DNA from: Mesorhabditis belari | Lineage: Eukaryota > Nematoda > Chromadorea > Rhabditida > Rhabditidae | DNA length: 64,000 nt | Assembly: GCA_958450365.1 (NCBI GenBank) | Contig: CAUEEP010000740.1 | Location: forward strand, 3,943,001-4,007,000 | Direction: 5' to 3' | Shown: positions 33,377 through 45,085 of the stretch, piece after piece | How positions within the stretch are numbered: position 1 is the stretch's first letter | How the letters are laid out: each line of letters opens with the position of its first letter | Program-made: the position numbers and the translations under genes | The notes under the pieces: model-generated | Database searches by the model: none | What the model was told of the DNA's origin: nothing | What the model saw: the letters and a program-made list of their open reading frames with translations, nothing else

Positions 33377-33662
33377 CAGTTTGAGCACTTTCTTCAAAAG
33401 AAACCCATTTTGGTGTCAATAGAAAAGTTGTAGAGAATCAAAAATGAGGCTTATAGACAACTTTCCAAAAAAGAGACACCTAGTAGTTTCGCTTAAAATG
33501 CGAGTTTTGTTTCAAGTTTTGTGAAAATTCGTAAATTTGGCATTTCTTGAAAACCAGCTTTTGAATCGTTCTGAAAATTTGGATATAAGCTTGATTTTTT
33601 GATTCTCTACAACTTTTCCATTGACACCAAAATGGGTTTCTTTTGAAGAAAGTGCTCAAACT
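33377..33662. mobile_element. MITE nested in the mariner
   Basis: Ends CAGTTTGAGCACTTTCTTC and GAAGAAAGTGCTCAAACTG with about 70-bp arms (shared ACCCATTTTGGTGTCAAT) and a 130-bp centre. Confidence 0.85.
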
Positions 33663-33706
33663 GTCACATATGACAATAGCCGGCAGTTTTCAATTCACCA
33701 ACCCAA

Positions 33707-34671
33707 TATTTTACAATTTCACTCTTCTCAGAGCGGAAAGTAGAATAAGTACTGTGACAATCAAAGTTCTATCAAATTCGCAAATATTCGCAAATATTAT
33801 TTCATTTATTTTGTAATTCATTGTCTAGCCTTTCTTTAGATAAATAGCAAATGATATTCAGTGTAAAGCGTACACGATTGTTTACACTGGATGATATTGA
33901 GTGTACACAATCGAGTCAGCTCAACAAACAGAACTACTACTCAAAAGTTTTGTTATACAAAATGTGAGCTTGAAGACTTTTTAATCAAGTGTCTGTTGCT
34001 TTTTTAATTAAAGCAAAAGCTACTCAGTCAGATATTTGAAAACTACTACTTTGTCCTTTGAAAATAGTATCCCAGAAAGCACAGGGAAAGCTGGAAAAAG
34101 CTACAATACTACAGCTAATGCTGTAGTATTGTAGAAGTTGTGTTTAGTTTTGAAATTCCACTCAAAATCTTTATTTGAGATGAAATAAAGATGGAAAGAA
34201 ATAAAGATTTCTTCTTTCAAATCTTTCAGGATTTATGATCGAAGATCTTTTGTGTAATCTTTTGTGTAAAATCATAAATTTCCGACTGATCACAGAAATT
34301 TTAAACTTTTCATACTTTTGCTTGGAACATAATATCCAAAACTTTCCATATTTTAAAACAATAATTTATTTCACTTCATTGAAGTTACTTCTTTTTTTTT
34401 TTCAGAACAAAACAATGTTCAGATCAATTGTAGGTGTATTTCAAAAAAAAAGTACCAAAAAAAATAGTACAAAGTTTAATCCCATAAAGCGATAATATTT
34501 GAGATTAATGAGGAAAAAAAATTGAGGATTTATGAGTTAATTTGTTCGTTGAATTGCGAAAAAAAAATGTTGTGGGGGTGGAGGAAGTTGAGATCAAAAG
34601 AAAAAGAAGATGAGATTGAGAAAAAAAATTAGCATTTGAAAAAGTTGACCCGAAGAGATTTATGCATACAT
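33707..34671. other. No gene seen
   Basis: Acceptor-like TTTCAG sites at 34225 and 34406 are not followed by usable frames. Confidence 0.45.
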
Positions 34672-34795
34672 AGTAGTGCTACAGTAGTGCTACTGTAGCA
34701 CTACAGTAGTGCTACAGTAGTGCTACTGTAGTACTACAGTAGTGCTACAGTAGTGCTACAGTGGTGCTAACATAACATACTAACATACAGTAGTG
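34672..34795. repeat. TACAGTAGTGC satellite
   Basis: About ten units of GTAGTGCTACA with inverted variants, just downstream of the family A gene 2 stop. Confidence 0.9.
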
Positions 34796-34938
34796 CTAAA
34801 TAGGAAACCAGTTTTCTCAAATTTCGAATAAAAACATTTACCTAAATTGCAAATTGGTACAGTAAAGTACAGTGCAAAGCTTTGATAGAAGATTTAAAGA
34901 TTATTTTCTATTTTTCTTTTCTTTTCTACAGTATCCTA

Positions 34939-35507
34939 TCACAAATTGAATTGAGTCAAATTGAGGAAACTGGTGGAAACGTTTTGGAAGAGATTTGTCG
35001 ACACTTGCGACAGCTTTTTGGTTACGATAGACGAAAGAGGAGACTCGGATGAGGCACGGTGATGTTTGTTGTTGAATAAAGTGGATGGAGGTTGGAATGA
35101 TGGGGTTGATGGGCTGAGGCTGAGGAGAGGAGCTGATGGGACTCGTCGAAGGGGTTGTTCAACTGAAAATTAGAAATTAGAATACCTCTGAGCTTGGGTT
35201 ATTGCTAGTTACAACTAGTTATTCTCTAGTTACAACTAGTTATTGCTAGTTACAACTAGCTATTTCTAGTTACAACTAGTTATTGCTAGTTACAACTAGT
35301 TATTGCTTGTTACAACTAGTTATTGCTACTGGAGTTACTGTAGAATGTGAATCACTCACCATTTAGTGTTGTGTCCATTTGCAGAGAGAATTTCGGCAAT
35401 TGAAACTCGAAAGTCGGAGTCGGCTTTTGCGTGAAAGACGTCGACGGAGAGTTGCTTTGCGAAACGGAATGCATTGAGTACTCATCAAAATTCACTTCAA
35501 AAAGCAT
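34939..35507 (-). CDS. Family A small Ser/Pro-rich protein 2 (123 aa, novel)
   Basis: Two exons: 35360-35507 (49 codons plus one base) and 34939-35162 (stop TGA), donor AATG|GTGAGT, acceptor TTTCAG. The protein starts MLFEVNFDEYSMHSVSQSNS, continues PSTSFTQKPTPTFEFQLPKF, then has the motif RRVPSAPLLSLSPSTPSFQP and a Ser/Asn-rich tail ending LNLTQFNL. The start M-L-F-E-V-x-F-D and the basic-x-x-S-A-P-x-L motif parallel the genes at 11180 and 43246. No membrane segment or signal peptide is seen. The single 197-base intron contains a 20-bp satellite (35203-35330). A TATATAAAA box lies about 60 bases before the ATG. Function unknown. R-x-x-S-x-P suggests a phospho-dependent (14-3-3-like) site, by inference only. 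Confidence 0.7.
35203..35330. repeat. 20-bp satellite TTACAACTAGTTATTGCTAG in an intron
   Basis: About six units with minor changes, filling most of the only intron of family A gene 2. Confidence 0.9.
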
Positions 35508-35566
35508 CGTTCGAGAAAATGAGTTTTCGATCAGACAGAAATCTGTTTCTGTCACCCGTTCACTCG

Positions 35567-35575
35567 TTTTATATA
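35567..35575 (-). promoter_or_regulatory. TATA box of family A gene 2
   Basis: TATATAAAA on the minus strand, 60 bases upstream of the start codon; spacing is reasonable for a core promoter with a short 5' UTR. Confidence 0.45.
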
Positions 35576-36349
35576 CCCCCATTTCTTGTGTTTCCATCCA
35601 TTTCTCTTCAAATCAAAAATCCCGCCCCATTCCCCAGCGCCATTCTCCATCTTTTCCCTTCTTTTCCCGTCTTTTCCCGTCTTTTCCTTTCTTTTCCTTT
35701 CTTTTCTTTCAAGTGATTACGCAAAAATTTCTTTTTTTTCTTTTTATATTCGCAAATTATTACATAGAAAAAGGTTTCCCTTTTACGGTCATCAGTGGCC
35801 TCAATTTCCTGTGAGCAAATGCTTTACGACCGAAATAGATGTGGCCAATCAAAAAGTCAATCATGTATCCAAAAAGAAGCCCATTTTCTTCTTCTCAAAA
35901 ATACAACACAAATTGAAACTATGACACTCTGTTTTCTATTTTTGGCAATGATTTGTGAGATCGAAATTTTCGGGAAACTTTGAAGTCAGAATGGATCAGA
36001 ATGAAATTTTCGTTAAACTCTGAAATCAGAAATGGAAATATTTCCTTGGTAATTTGATGATTTTGATAAGTCTAGAGCTTCATAAAAAGACAAACTAAAG
36101 GCAAAAAAAACCTAAAGGCAATTTGTTTCTTCTCGGAAATCCGCGTTTTATAAGTCTTATTATTGTGAAAAGCTATCATATACAAAACCAAAAGCCAATT
36201 CGATTTTCTTGGGTCTTTTCTTAAGGCAAATGGTTAAAATAAACTCCGCCAAGAGGTTCTACGACCCTGAAAACCCCGGAGCACAAATTTTTAACAATTT
36301 TTAACTAAATCCCATTTGAGAATCATTTACAAAAGAAAAAAAATCACAG
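35576..36349. other. No gene seen; pyrimidine-rich tract
   Basis: A CTTTTCC-rich stretch at 35640-35712 keeps plus-strand frames open artificially. Confidence 0.55.
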
Positions 36350-36900
36350 TGTAAAGTGACTGAGGTGTTCTTTGTGCGGCCGCGTAATCGCCCTCCATTT
36401 GGCGTAGGGCTCTGGTATAAGAGTTTCCCTTTTGGAATCCGTAAAGGAGAAGAAGCGGTGAACCATTTTCTCTCAAAGGACCTGGATTTTCGAGAAGTAC
36501 GGGCAGTTTTCCTGAGTCAATCCGAGCCAGACCAGAAATCAGTTCCCACTATTAGTCTGGCTGTTGCGGACTGGAGCTGCCATTACTGCAAGTTTCGAAC
36601 CCTGGGCTTGCTCTCTGGCCTGCTTACAGCCTCCAAGACTTGTTCTGGAACATCCACGCAGCTCTTCGCGACAGACTATAACATCAAAACCGAGCTAACG
36701 GCTAACACTCACCAGTTACAAGAGATTTGTAAAGAGATTATAAAACCTTATTATTTTAAAACTATTTCTATTATAAAACGTAAGTTTTCTTTATGTGATG
36801 TTATTGCTAGGAAATGTTACTCAGTTCTTGGAATGTGTTTTTAGTTATAGTGAGTTTTTCACATGAGTAAATTCCTAAATTCCCCACAGAAATGAAAGTA
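36350..36900. repeat. Dispersed repeat copy 1 with a long open frame
   Basis: The block AAAGGACCTGGATTTTCGAG through CAGACCAGAAATCAGTTCCC (about 36476-36570) recurs at 39867-39965. The plus-strand frame 36356-36844 (162 codons) is open but does not start with ATG and is not preserved in the other copy. Probably part of an unidentified mobile element. Confidence 0.5.
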
Positions 36901-37317
36901 CAAAAATGAACAGGAAACCGTTTTCTTTTTGGTGGCTAAATTTAGAAGCAATGTGGAGAAAGCGATTCTTTCTTCCTTGTTCTCGAAAATACTACGAAGT
37001 GAACCAGGAAATTATCCCAGATTTAGAAATCTTTATTTACTTTTTAACCAAAATAAACATACTTCAAGATGTTCAAAATAGACTGGCAAAAAAGTTGGCT
37101 TTAGTTGTTTAATAGAGTACTATACTACTATACTACTAGAGTACTATACTATACTATACTATTGTACTATACTACTACTTTACTATACTGTACAAATACT
37201 ATTTTACATCTCGAATATCTCATCTCAAGCTGTTGATTTTTAAATCACATTCTTTTCCCGTGAATTTTGCTGTCATTTTGCCGGTATTGAGTAAAAATTT
37301 GACTTTCAAATAGGTTA
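36901..37317. repeat. Short frame and (ACTAT)n-rich tract
   Basis: The plus-strand ATG frame 36906-37112 is unsupported. A TACTATACTA-rich microsatellite runs 37126-37192. Confidence 0.5.
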
Positions 37318-37742
37318 CACTAGAGTTCGGCAAACAAAACCAAAACCAAAACACCAAAACAAACCAAAACCAAAACAAACCAAAACTCAATTTGCATATA
37401 AATTAACATTTAAATTTAAAATTGTAAAATGCAAATTTGCCTTTCACTTTTTCTCACTCCACAAAATCTCGCGGCCGAAAAAAGGACCAAAAACACGACC
37501 TCGAAATTTCGAAAATTTCGAAATAAAAAAATAGCCTATGGGATAGATTTTTGAATGCTGATTTCAAATCTGCAAACAGATTTTCGCTAGCTCCTCCCAG
37601 TCGCGAGATATTGGCGAGTTTTGGTTAGTTTTGGTTTTGGTTTTGGTTTTGGTTTTGGTTTTGGTTTTGGTTTTGGTTTTGGTTTTGGTTTTGGTTTTGG
37701 TGGTTTTGGTTTTGGTTAAGTTTTGTTTTCCGAAGTCTAGTT
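37318..37742. mobile_element. Foldback element with TTTTGG arrays in its arms
   Basis: Ends CACTAGAGTTCGGCAAACAA and the inverted counterpart TTTTCCGAAGTCTAG. The left arm carries CCAAAA repeats (37333-37388) and the right arm a (TTTTGG)n array (about 37614-37722). The unit is telomere-like in appearance but is not the nematode TTAGGC telomere repeat. Confidence 0.7.
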
Positions 37743-38930
37743 TACACATCAATTGTACTTCAAATTATTTCATTAACTTTTTCTTTATTCAAATTTGAAT
37801 GACTCATCTAGGACTAAACTGGAGTAGAAAGTTCAAGTTCAAAAATTCTCCTTTTTTTTCTCCTCCTGATACTTTCGTCTATATTTGCGTCGATTTTCAA
37901 GAACAAACAAGTCATCAAAGAAATTGAAACTTTTGATGTGGAAATCCTCAAAAATTACGTCAAAATTGGTGATTTCTGTTCTCGTGGTGTCCTTTCTTTT
38001 GTTTCCATTCTCTTTCCATTCTCTTTCCATCCTCTTTCCATTCTCTTTCCATCCTCCATTTCCATTTCATCATTCATCTCACTTCTTCAGATCAGTCTAA
38101 TCCCCGTCTTTCGTTTTTGAAAGGTTTCATTTTTCCACTTCAATTACGAAATGTTCAAAATTTGCAAGGGGAAAAAAGAAAAGCAAATGCTCTGCTTTGT
38201 GTTGAACGATAAGCATGATGCAAGCGGAGAGATAGAGAGGAATCGGCTGTGTGGTCCTCGAGGAAAGATTTATGGGAATTGCGAACTATTTGGTGAACAA
38301 ACTCTTGAAGATAAACTGAAGATAAACTGTGAAATAAATAATCTAGCTTATAGATTCGTCGAGTACACTTCGTCGAGTACACGTCGAGTAAACTAACGTC
38401 GGTTCTGCAAACTGCTGTTCTTTGTTCCATCACGTTAAAGACCTTCATGGTCACAAATTTCTGCAAATGAGAAAGCAAATATTAGGTAAATTTTAGATGT
38501 CTTTTAATAAACCGCAATCGATCATCTCTCTCAATTTGCCAAATGCTAAATGCTAAATGATTTCAACTATTCTAATGAGTCAACCTGTTGGCATTTGCGA
38601 AATTTTGGGAATTCAAAAAATCTACGTCTAAATCGGGCACAGGAAATGGGAAAAGAATGTGTGTAAATATTTTGCCGAACAAGACGATTCAAAAAAAAAT
38701 TGGAGAAGAAACCCGGAGATCGTTAAAAATGAGTAAAAAGACAATCACAGAGACACGTGTGCGTAAACTCTTCGAATAGCTTTTTTTTTCTCTTATCTCA
38801 TACGGTCATAACTTCTCACTTATGGATATTATTATTGTATGAATGTTTTTTTGGGTCAGCTTCAGACGTCAAAGAACATTTTAAAATTCGCGGGGGAACT
38901 TTTTGATGTTTTCAAGTGGGATTTCAATGT
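37743..38930. other. No firm gene; one open ATG frame
   Basis: A plus-strand frame 38151-38396 (81 codons, starting MFKICKGKKEKQMLCFVLND) has a true ATG but no splice or family support. A TCTCTTTCCAT minisatellite lies at 38000-38060. Confidence 0.35.
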
Positions 38931-38997
38931 TTTTTCTCTAATAGTAGTACACCATGAGCCTCGCCTAAATTGCTCAAAATCTCGAGAAAATACCGTA
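38931..38997. mobile_element. Truncated TACCGTATT-family MITE end
   Basis: TTCTCTAATAGTAGTACACC through GAGAAAATACCGTA. Internal sequence matches the right half of 41680-41901 in inverted form. Confidence 0.6.
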
Positions 38998-39096
38998 AAT
39001 TTCAATAACCTCGTCTGCAAGTTACGGTTGAAACCACAGGTTTACTGTGGCATCTAGGAAAGTTACGGTTTACGGTAATTGAGTGTTGATTTAAAG

Positions 39097-39451
39097 TATC
39101 GCATTCTTTCTAATAGTAGTGCACCATGAGCATCGCCTAAATTCCTCGAAATCTCGAGAACCGCTTATCAAACCACGAGTGGGGTCGGAAAATGTAGCTG
39201 CGATGAGACGTGGGGGGGGTTGGCCTCCGTAAAGTGATCCCTGGCCAGCAACACGATTGTGCTGTCCTTCCCCAGGCCCAGAGCGTCCCCCAGAACCGCT
39301 TATCAGAACCTATCGATGCGGGGCCGGAAAATGTAGCTGACGATGAGATCTAGTGGGGGATTTGAGGGTTGGAGCTTCTGGGAAAAATTGGAAACCGTAA
39401 AATAATCATCAACTCGGCTCAGCCAAGTGCACTACTAGGGAAAATACGGTA
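39097..39451. mobile_element. TACCGTATT-family MITE, rearranged copy
   Basis: Starts TATCGCATTCTTTCTAATAG and ends CTAGGGAAAATACGGTAT. It contains the family block AACCGCTTATCA twice (39160 and 39296) and an inserted G/C-rich piece (about 39215-39290). Confidence 0.7.
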
Positions 39452-39865
39452 TACAGAAAGAAAGAAATATTACAGAAGAAATTTGATTTAGATTCAGATC
39501 AGCTAAATTCTGCAAGCTTAAAACTTCAACCTTATCCATAAAATGGGTACTGTATTGCCATTTTTTCCAACGCAATTCATTCAAATCTAGTTTTTGTGGT
39601 TTCGACTGTGTTTTTGCATTTGCAAACGGTGGAAGGAAAGCACAAAATCGACTCAAAATGTCAATAAGGATTTATAGTTGAGATAATACGCTACAAATTC
39701 TTTAGTTTTCTTTTAGCCGATTTTTGTAGTTTCCTTTTTTTGAGTAATGAAAAGTATGCTGAGTAATACAGAAAGCTAAAACTTTGAGAAATAACAATAC
39801 TGAAATTGAAAAAGAAGTTTGCTTTGTATTCTTGATCATCAAACAAGATTGTTTCAAAAGTAATT

Positions 39866-40080
39866 CAAAGGACCTGGACTTCCGAGAAGTACTGTCAATT
39901 TTTCCTGAGTCAATCCGAGCCAGACCAGAAATCAGTTCCCACTAGTAGTCTGGCCGCTGCGGACTCTTGGAAGAGTCCAAGAAAGGCCAGGGTCAGCTTC
40001 TGGAAGAGATCGAAGCCAAAAGTTCTGGATCAAAGCTTCTTGCCTGGCCGCACTTACAGTTGGAACATCTCTGGTCGAGA
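39866..40080. repeat. Dispersed repeat copy 2
   Basis: Matches 36476-36570 over AAAGGACCTGGACTTCCGAG to TAGTCTGGCCGCTGCGGACT with scattered differences, then diverges. Confidence 0.75.
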
Positions 40081-41679
40081 GGAATACATTCTGATATCGA
40101 AACTCGAGTCACAATGACCTAACAACTTTTCCCTTATAAAATTCCCTTGACCATCTTCCATCTTCAAATCCTTTCTTGTTTACAAGCCCAAAATGGATTT
40201 AAGAATGCCATCCATTCACAAAACAAAACGTTCATCATTCATCAAAAAAAAAACTCAAGTATCTCATTCGTATTCCCCATTTTCAAATCACATGTTCTAA
40301 TCCGCCATCCGGTGAAATAAACAACGATAACATTTGTCGTAATTCGTAAATTTTACGTGTCCTTTTCAATCCTACGTAGTTAACTTCCAAAAGATATTGT
40401 TTAATCTTTTTGACGATCAAATCAAGAAATTATTGGCCCTAGATTATCCAAGAGATTTTTGTTTTTTAAAACAAACGAACGAATCTCTAAATCTGTGGAT
40501 TTGCTAGGATTTTAGGGATTTGTTAAAGTCATACAAAATTTGGGGTGATGATGAGGAGATCACTGATTCACTGATCACTCAATTATTCAATGAATATAGA
40601 AAATTCACGTAGTTGCTTTTGTTTACTTATACTTTGTTTACTTTTGCTTCACAGAAGTGCTTTTGTTTACTTATACTAGTTTAAATCTGAAAAATTACTT
40701 ACAAAAATTTGGTTTTTAATGGATTGATACGAGCTTTTGCTTTAAAATCAATTTATTTTAACTCACGATGATCATTTTAAGTGTGCTACCTTTTTTGGGA
40801 AAACATCTTTTAGAAAACTTTGACTCTTCCCACTATATTCTGATGTTTAATGTGAAAAAGCCTCACTCTTCTTGTTTTAAATCTAAACAAGGTATTTGTA
40901 GTACAGTAAATCTATAAAAGAACTTAATACTTTTATCTTTATCTTTATCTTTATCTTTATCTTTATCTTTACTCTTGTTTACTCACTCTTTGTTCAACCT
41001 CGAGTCACTTTCTTGAACTCCGGTAACGTCACAGAAAAGTCTAACTTCTGCTCTCTGCTCTCTGCTCTCTGCTTATCCGTGATTCACCCTAAATCATGGT
41101 TTATGATCCAATCCAGAATCGTTTAAGCTCACAACTTTTTCCCCAAAGCACCCCAATCCAAATCAAAAATAATCCAAACTTTTGCGTCTTTAATAAAATT
41201 TGACGATTCGCGAATGATTCCTGCGAATATAAGCAATGAAATTCCTGTGACTGACCTCAATCAAATCCGATTATCTCCCGAGAAACTTTTGTTGGAAATA
41301 AATAAAAGCCGGGGATTACCGAAAAAATAGAAACTTTTCATCTTGCAACCATTTTTTGAGAGGATTTCCAAGGATACAATTCACGTAATTCAAGGATACA
41401 ATTCACCGAAAGTAATTTAGTTGAAAAAAAAGGCTTTGATGAAAATTTCTTTGAGGAAAAAATGTTGTTGTGAATTGGGATTTATAAAAATCATTGAAGC
41501 AGACTTAACTCGTCATAGCTTAACTAATCTTCAACAATTAATACGCGAGTTTTGGTAGAAATTATATAGAAACTTTATTCAGGACCTGAGATAAAGTGCG
41601 CTAGATTTAAGATTAATACACATGAATTCATTCATACACATAAACACGAAAAGGGTCGATAAAAAGCAACACGATATAA
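40081..41679. other. No gene seen; microsatellites
   Basis: (TTTATC)n at 40928-40972 and CTCTCTG repeats at 41045-41073. No exon recognised. Confidence 0.5.
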
Positions 41680-41901
41680 TACCGTATTTTCTCAAATAGT
41701 AGTGCACTTGGCTGAACCGAGTTGATGACTATTTTACGGTTTCCAATTTTTCACAGAAGCTCAACACTCAAATCCCCCACAAGATCTCATCGTCAGCTAC
41801 ATTTTCCGACCCCACATCGATAGTTTCTGATAAGCGGTTCTCGAGATTTTGAGCAATTTAGGCGACGCTCAGGGTGCACTACTATTAGAGAAAATACGTT
41901 A
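41680..41901. mobile_element. Intact TACCGTATT-family MITE, ~222 bp
   Basis: Ends TACCGTATTTTCTCAAATAG and CTATTAGAGAAAATACG. This is the cleanest copy in the window and the reference for the copies at 25946, 38931 and 39097. Confidence 0.85.
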
Positions 41902-43245
41902 TATGTAATATATGGGTAGCACAGATAACGTCAAGGATCCACTAGAGCTTCAAGATCAAGATCATTTACAATTAATTTAAAGGTTTCGAGACTATTGGAC
42001 TCTCGAGACTAAATTAAAACAAATTACTAAAATTAAACCATTAATTCGCGATTTTTGGTCAAAGTTTAGGAATTATTTGATTTTAAAACAATCATAACTC
42101 TTTTGCAATTAAAATTAATCAATTTGCAGTAGCAAAAGTCTATGAACTTGATGATTTTACTAAAAATGGAAACTTGTTTAGCGATTGTGATATAGTTTTT
42201 TAAAACAAATAACAACTTTTACCATATTTGCTTTTCTATAAACCGAAATCTTTTTTATCGAAATCTATCGAAAATCAAGAAATCTATCGTCATGCTGATT
42301 TTCTAAACATTCGCAAAATCGTTAAGCGGTTTAGTGTGACAAAACACTACACTTTACTTTTGATGAACGTGTAAGCCTACAACTTGCAACAACTTGCAAC
42401 AACGAAGTTCGCAGGCTTAGAACTTTTAAGAAACTAAAGCTCCTTGTTACATTGATACCCAAACTCCTGATAGATTATAATCTTCCGGTAATGAAACTTC
42501 TAAATTCGACACTTCCGAGAGTCAGTGATCTTAAAGTTTTTTTGTATCTTTTCTTTTCTATTTTCGGCTTGCAACTGATTGCGTCTTATTAATCGCAAAA
42601 TTTTCGATCACTAGAATCAGTGCCGAGAAATAGACCACAGAAAAATGATCTCAAAAGTTTTTCCTTTCCTTTCTGATCCTCAATTTTTCCTTGACTCACT
42701 GTCTATAAATAAGCTAATGATTTCCCCAAAGAATTTCAATTACTCCATTTACCCATCTAAACTGATCCTTCAACAAAACCCATCTAAATTGATCCTTCCA
42801 CGTAACCGTGTTTCTATTTCAATCCTTTTTAAGTCATACACATATAAATTAGATGTTAATTTTCAAATACTTTAACGTTTTCTTCGTTAATTGACAAATT
42901 TTTTTGAGATTTTTGGTCTCAAAAGAGATTCAAATCCTCACTCAAATCCCGTCAATAGGCGTGGCTTTGAGAGCACTTCTCTCCGAAAAAAAAGGAACCG
43001 ATTATAAATGAAACCCAAGAAATCCCCATTACCAGAGAATTGTATAGAAGATTTATCTTTTAAAACAAACTTTTCTCGTTTTCTGATAAACATTTGTTTA
43101 CTCTTTTGGGTTCAAAATGACTTTTTGACAAAATTATTTGAAATTATTTTCTGTTTATTATGAAAATAGTGATTTGTAAATGTTTATAAACTATTATAGT
43201 TTATAGAAGTTAATCTAATCTTTATAGAAGTGAATCTTTATAGAA
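41902..43245. other. No gene seen; upstream of family A gene 3
   Basis: AT-rich; plus-strand frame 42645-42875 unsupported. A TTTATAG acceptor lies 2 bases before the next start codon. Confidence 0.5.
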
Positions 43246-44908
43246 ATGATCTTCGAATTGTCCCTTGATGCTATGTTGAACCGCTCGCGAAGTCCTGAAT
43301 GCATTGAGCCAAGACGATCAAAATCTGTCTGCTCGCCAAGGTTGATTTAGATAAGAAAAATCTGTATTGAATGCTAATTTCCCAAGAAAATATCAATAAA
43401 CGAGTACACAACGAGTACACGAGTAAACTTTTTACAAAAAGTTAAAAAGTTTATGTGTTAAATGCACCTTAAGCGTTCTTCTCAAACGCGATTGGACAGT
43501 GACTTCTGTTTTATGAAAAATGAAAAGTCAATCTATACTATAAAAATATAAACGTAAAACCTTTTTAATTAAATCTTTTTGAATAATTTGTTTATTAATC
43601 AACCTTTCAGATTGACAGTCTCTTCAACAAACTCGTTGAACGAGCCAGATGTGGAACGCTTGAACACACCGAGTCCCGGTTCGTCTAAAAGTCTAAAAGT
43701 CTATCTAATTCAACATAAATAATGTGACACAAACAAATAAAAATACAAACACAAACTCTGTGGCACAAACAACTCAACCCTTACCGCTCTAATACCAAGA
43801 TATTGCAAAGAAAAAAACTCGTGTATATGGAAAAAGAGGAAAATTTCCTAGCCGGTGGAATCGAATCAGTGACTTCGACTAGGATAAAAGACTTCTAATC
43901 ACTTGACCATGATGCCACTTGGCCACTTTGAAGAAAACTCTTGATAAACCTTTATATTCAGTAATGTTTGAAATAATTATCATATGCTTAGTTTGAAGTT
44001 TTTCGAATTTAAAAGCAAATCAAGAGTTTAAAAACTTTTTAACTTTTGTATGATTAATCGTAAAACTAAAGGATCTTTCCAAAAGTTTAAAGCTTTTAAA
44101 AATCAAAATTTTCTTTAATTTTCTCTAATCTCAAATCAAATCCCGGTGTATATCCCATTTTTTTCTATTTTTTCCATTTTTTTTGGCCCACATTTCGTGT
44201 TCTCAGTCCGGTTAATCTCACGAAATGTAGGCAATGGTTTTTAAGTGAAAAAAAAAGAAAAAAAGGAATAATTTCACACAAAATGCGTGAGACATTGATT
44301 AAAATATTAAAATTATAGTATGAAAAGGTTATTGAAAACAATGTACCTAAAACTTTCAGTAAACTCATCGCGAAACTCGTTGGTCGACTCGCAAGCTCAA
44401 GAGATCAAGAAACATTTTTCATCCGGTTCGTTTTCAGAAAATTACTCAATTTTCGAAAACAACAATTAACAATTTAAAAATTGATATAAAAAAATTAGAT
44501 TTCTTTATACTTTTGAAACTCTAAATCATAATTGGATTCTTTGAGAATAAATGAACAGCAAACAAGCAAATTCAGAAAACTTTTGACCCCTAGAGGGTTT
44601 TGAATGGGATTTCATTTCAACAAACAATTTTTCATGGCTTTCGTTCGTAAAGAAGTAATTGATTGAATTAAAAAAGCCAATTTCCAGCTCCACACCTTGA
44701 CAAGCGTCCACTTACATCGACATTGTCCGTACCAAGGAACTCGCCGAATTCGATGAAAACCCAGCCAGCCAACAAAAACAATCTCACCCCTGGAAAAATC
44801 CCATTAGCCGCCCGGAAATCACTGGGTGTCGAGGTGGAATTTAAGCTGTTCAGCTCGGATTCCCTGGCTCCGATCCAAAACCAAATACGAAAACTTTCAC
44901 TGCGTTGA
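43246..44908 (+). CDS. Family A small Ser/Pro-rich protein 3 (149 aa, novel)
   Basis: Four exons with agreeing phases: 43246-43340, 43611-43678, 44360-44425, 44688-44908 (stop TGA). The protein starts MIFELSLDAMLNRSRSPECI (eight residues identical to gene 1), continues EPRRSKSVCSPRLTVSSTNS and NSSRNSLVDSQAQEIKKHFS, then SAPHLDKRP, and ends EFKLFSSDSLAPIQNQIRKL-SLR. KKHFSSAPHLDK aligns with RRHASAPQLDK of gene 1, and NSSRNSL with TSSRNGS, so the two are clear paralogues. There are several S-P and R-S sites, no signal peptide and no membrane segment, so it is probably disordered and phosphorylated (inference). A tRNA-like SINE head (43851-43920) sits in intron 2. Not assigned to any known family. 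Confidence 0.75.
43851..43920 (-). other. tRNA-like SINE head in intron 2 of family A gene 3
   Basis: Minus strand: GGTCAAGTGATTAGAAGTC (A-box region), CTTTTATCCTAGTCGAAGTC (compare CTTTTATCTTAATCGGAAGG at about 6964) and B-box-like GATTCGATTCC. Homologous to the head of 6930-7305, but no body was recognised. Confidence 0.5.
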
Positions 44909-45085
44909 ATCCCATTTAATAGCTTTCATACTGTACTTTTTATAGCACTCGGGAAAGTAATACTTTTCAATTTAATGTTCATTAAATACTTTTACTGTAA
45001 TCGATTTTCTTTGCATTGAGTGTTTACTCTTCTCTGACCTTTCTTTTCTCCATATTAATCTTTTTTTTTCTATTCAAAACCCTAC

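Larger units (their letters stand above)
32908..33706 (-). mobile_element. Internally deleted mariner element
   Basis: Inverted ends TTGGGTTGGTGAATTGAAAA at 32908 and the complement ending 33706, both flanked by TA. Minus-strand remnants of a mariner transposase lie inside (32973-33290). A separate inverted-repeat element is inserted at 33377-33662. Confidence 0.85.

Noticed and set aside
34932..35052. Plus-strand final-exon-like frame (ILSQIELSQIEETGGNVLEE)
   Set aside because: It is the antisense of exon 2 of the minus-strand family A gene, which has a matching first exon, TATA box and stop.
35431..35983. Four overlapping plus-strand ORFs of 62-127 residues
   Set aside because: They lie antisense to family A gene 2 and in a pyrimidine-rich tract that lacks stops by composition.
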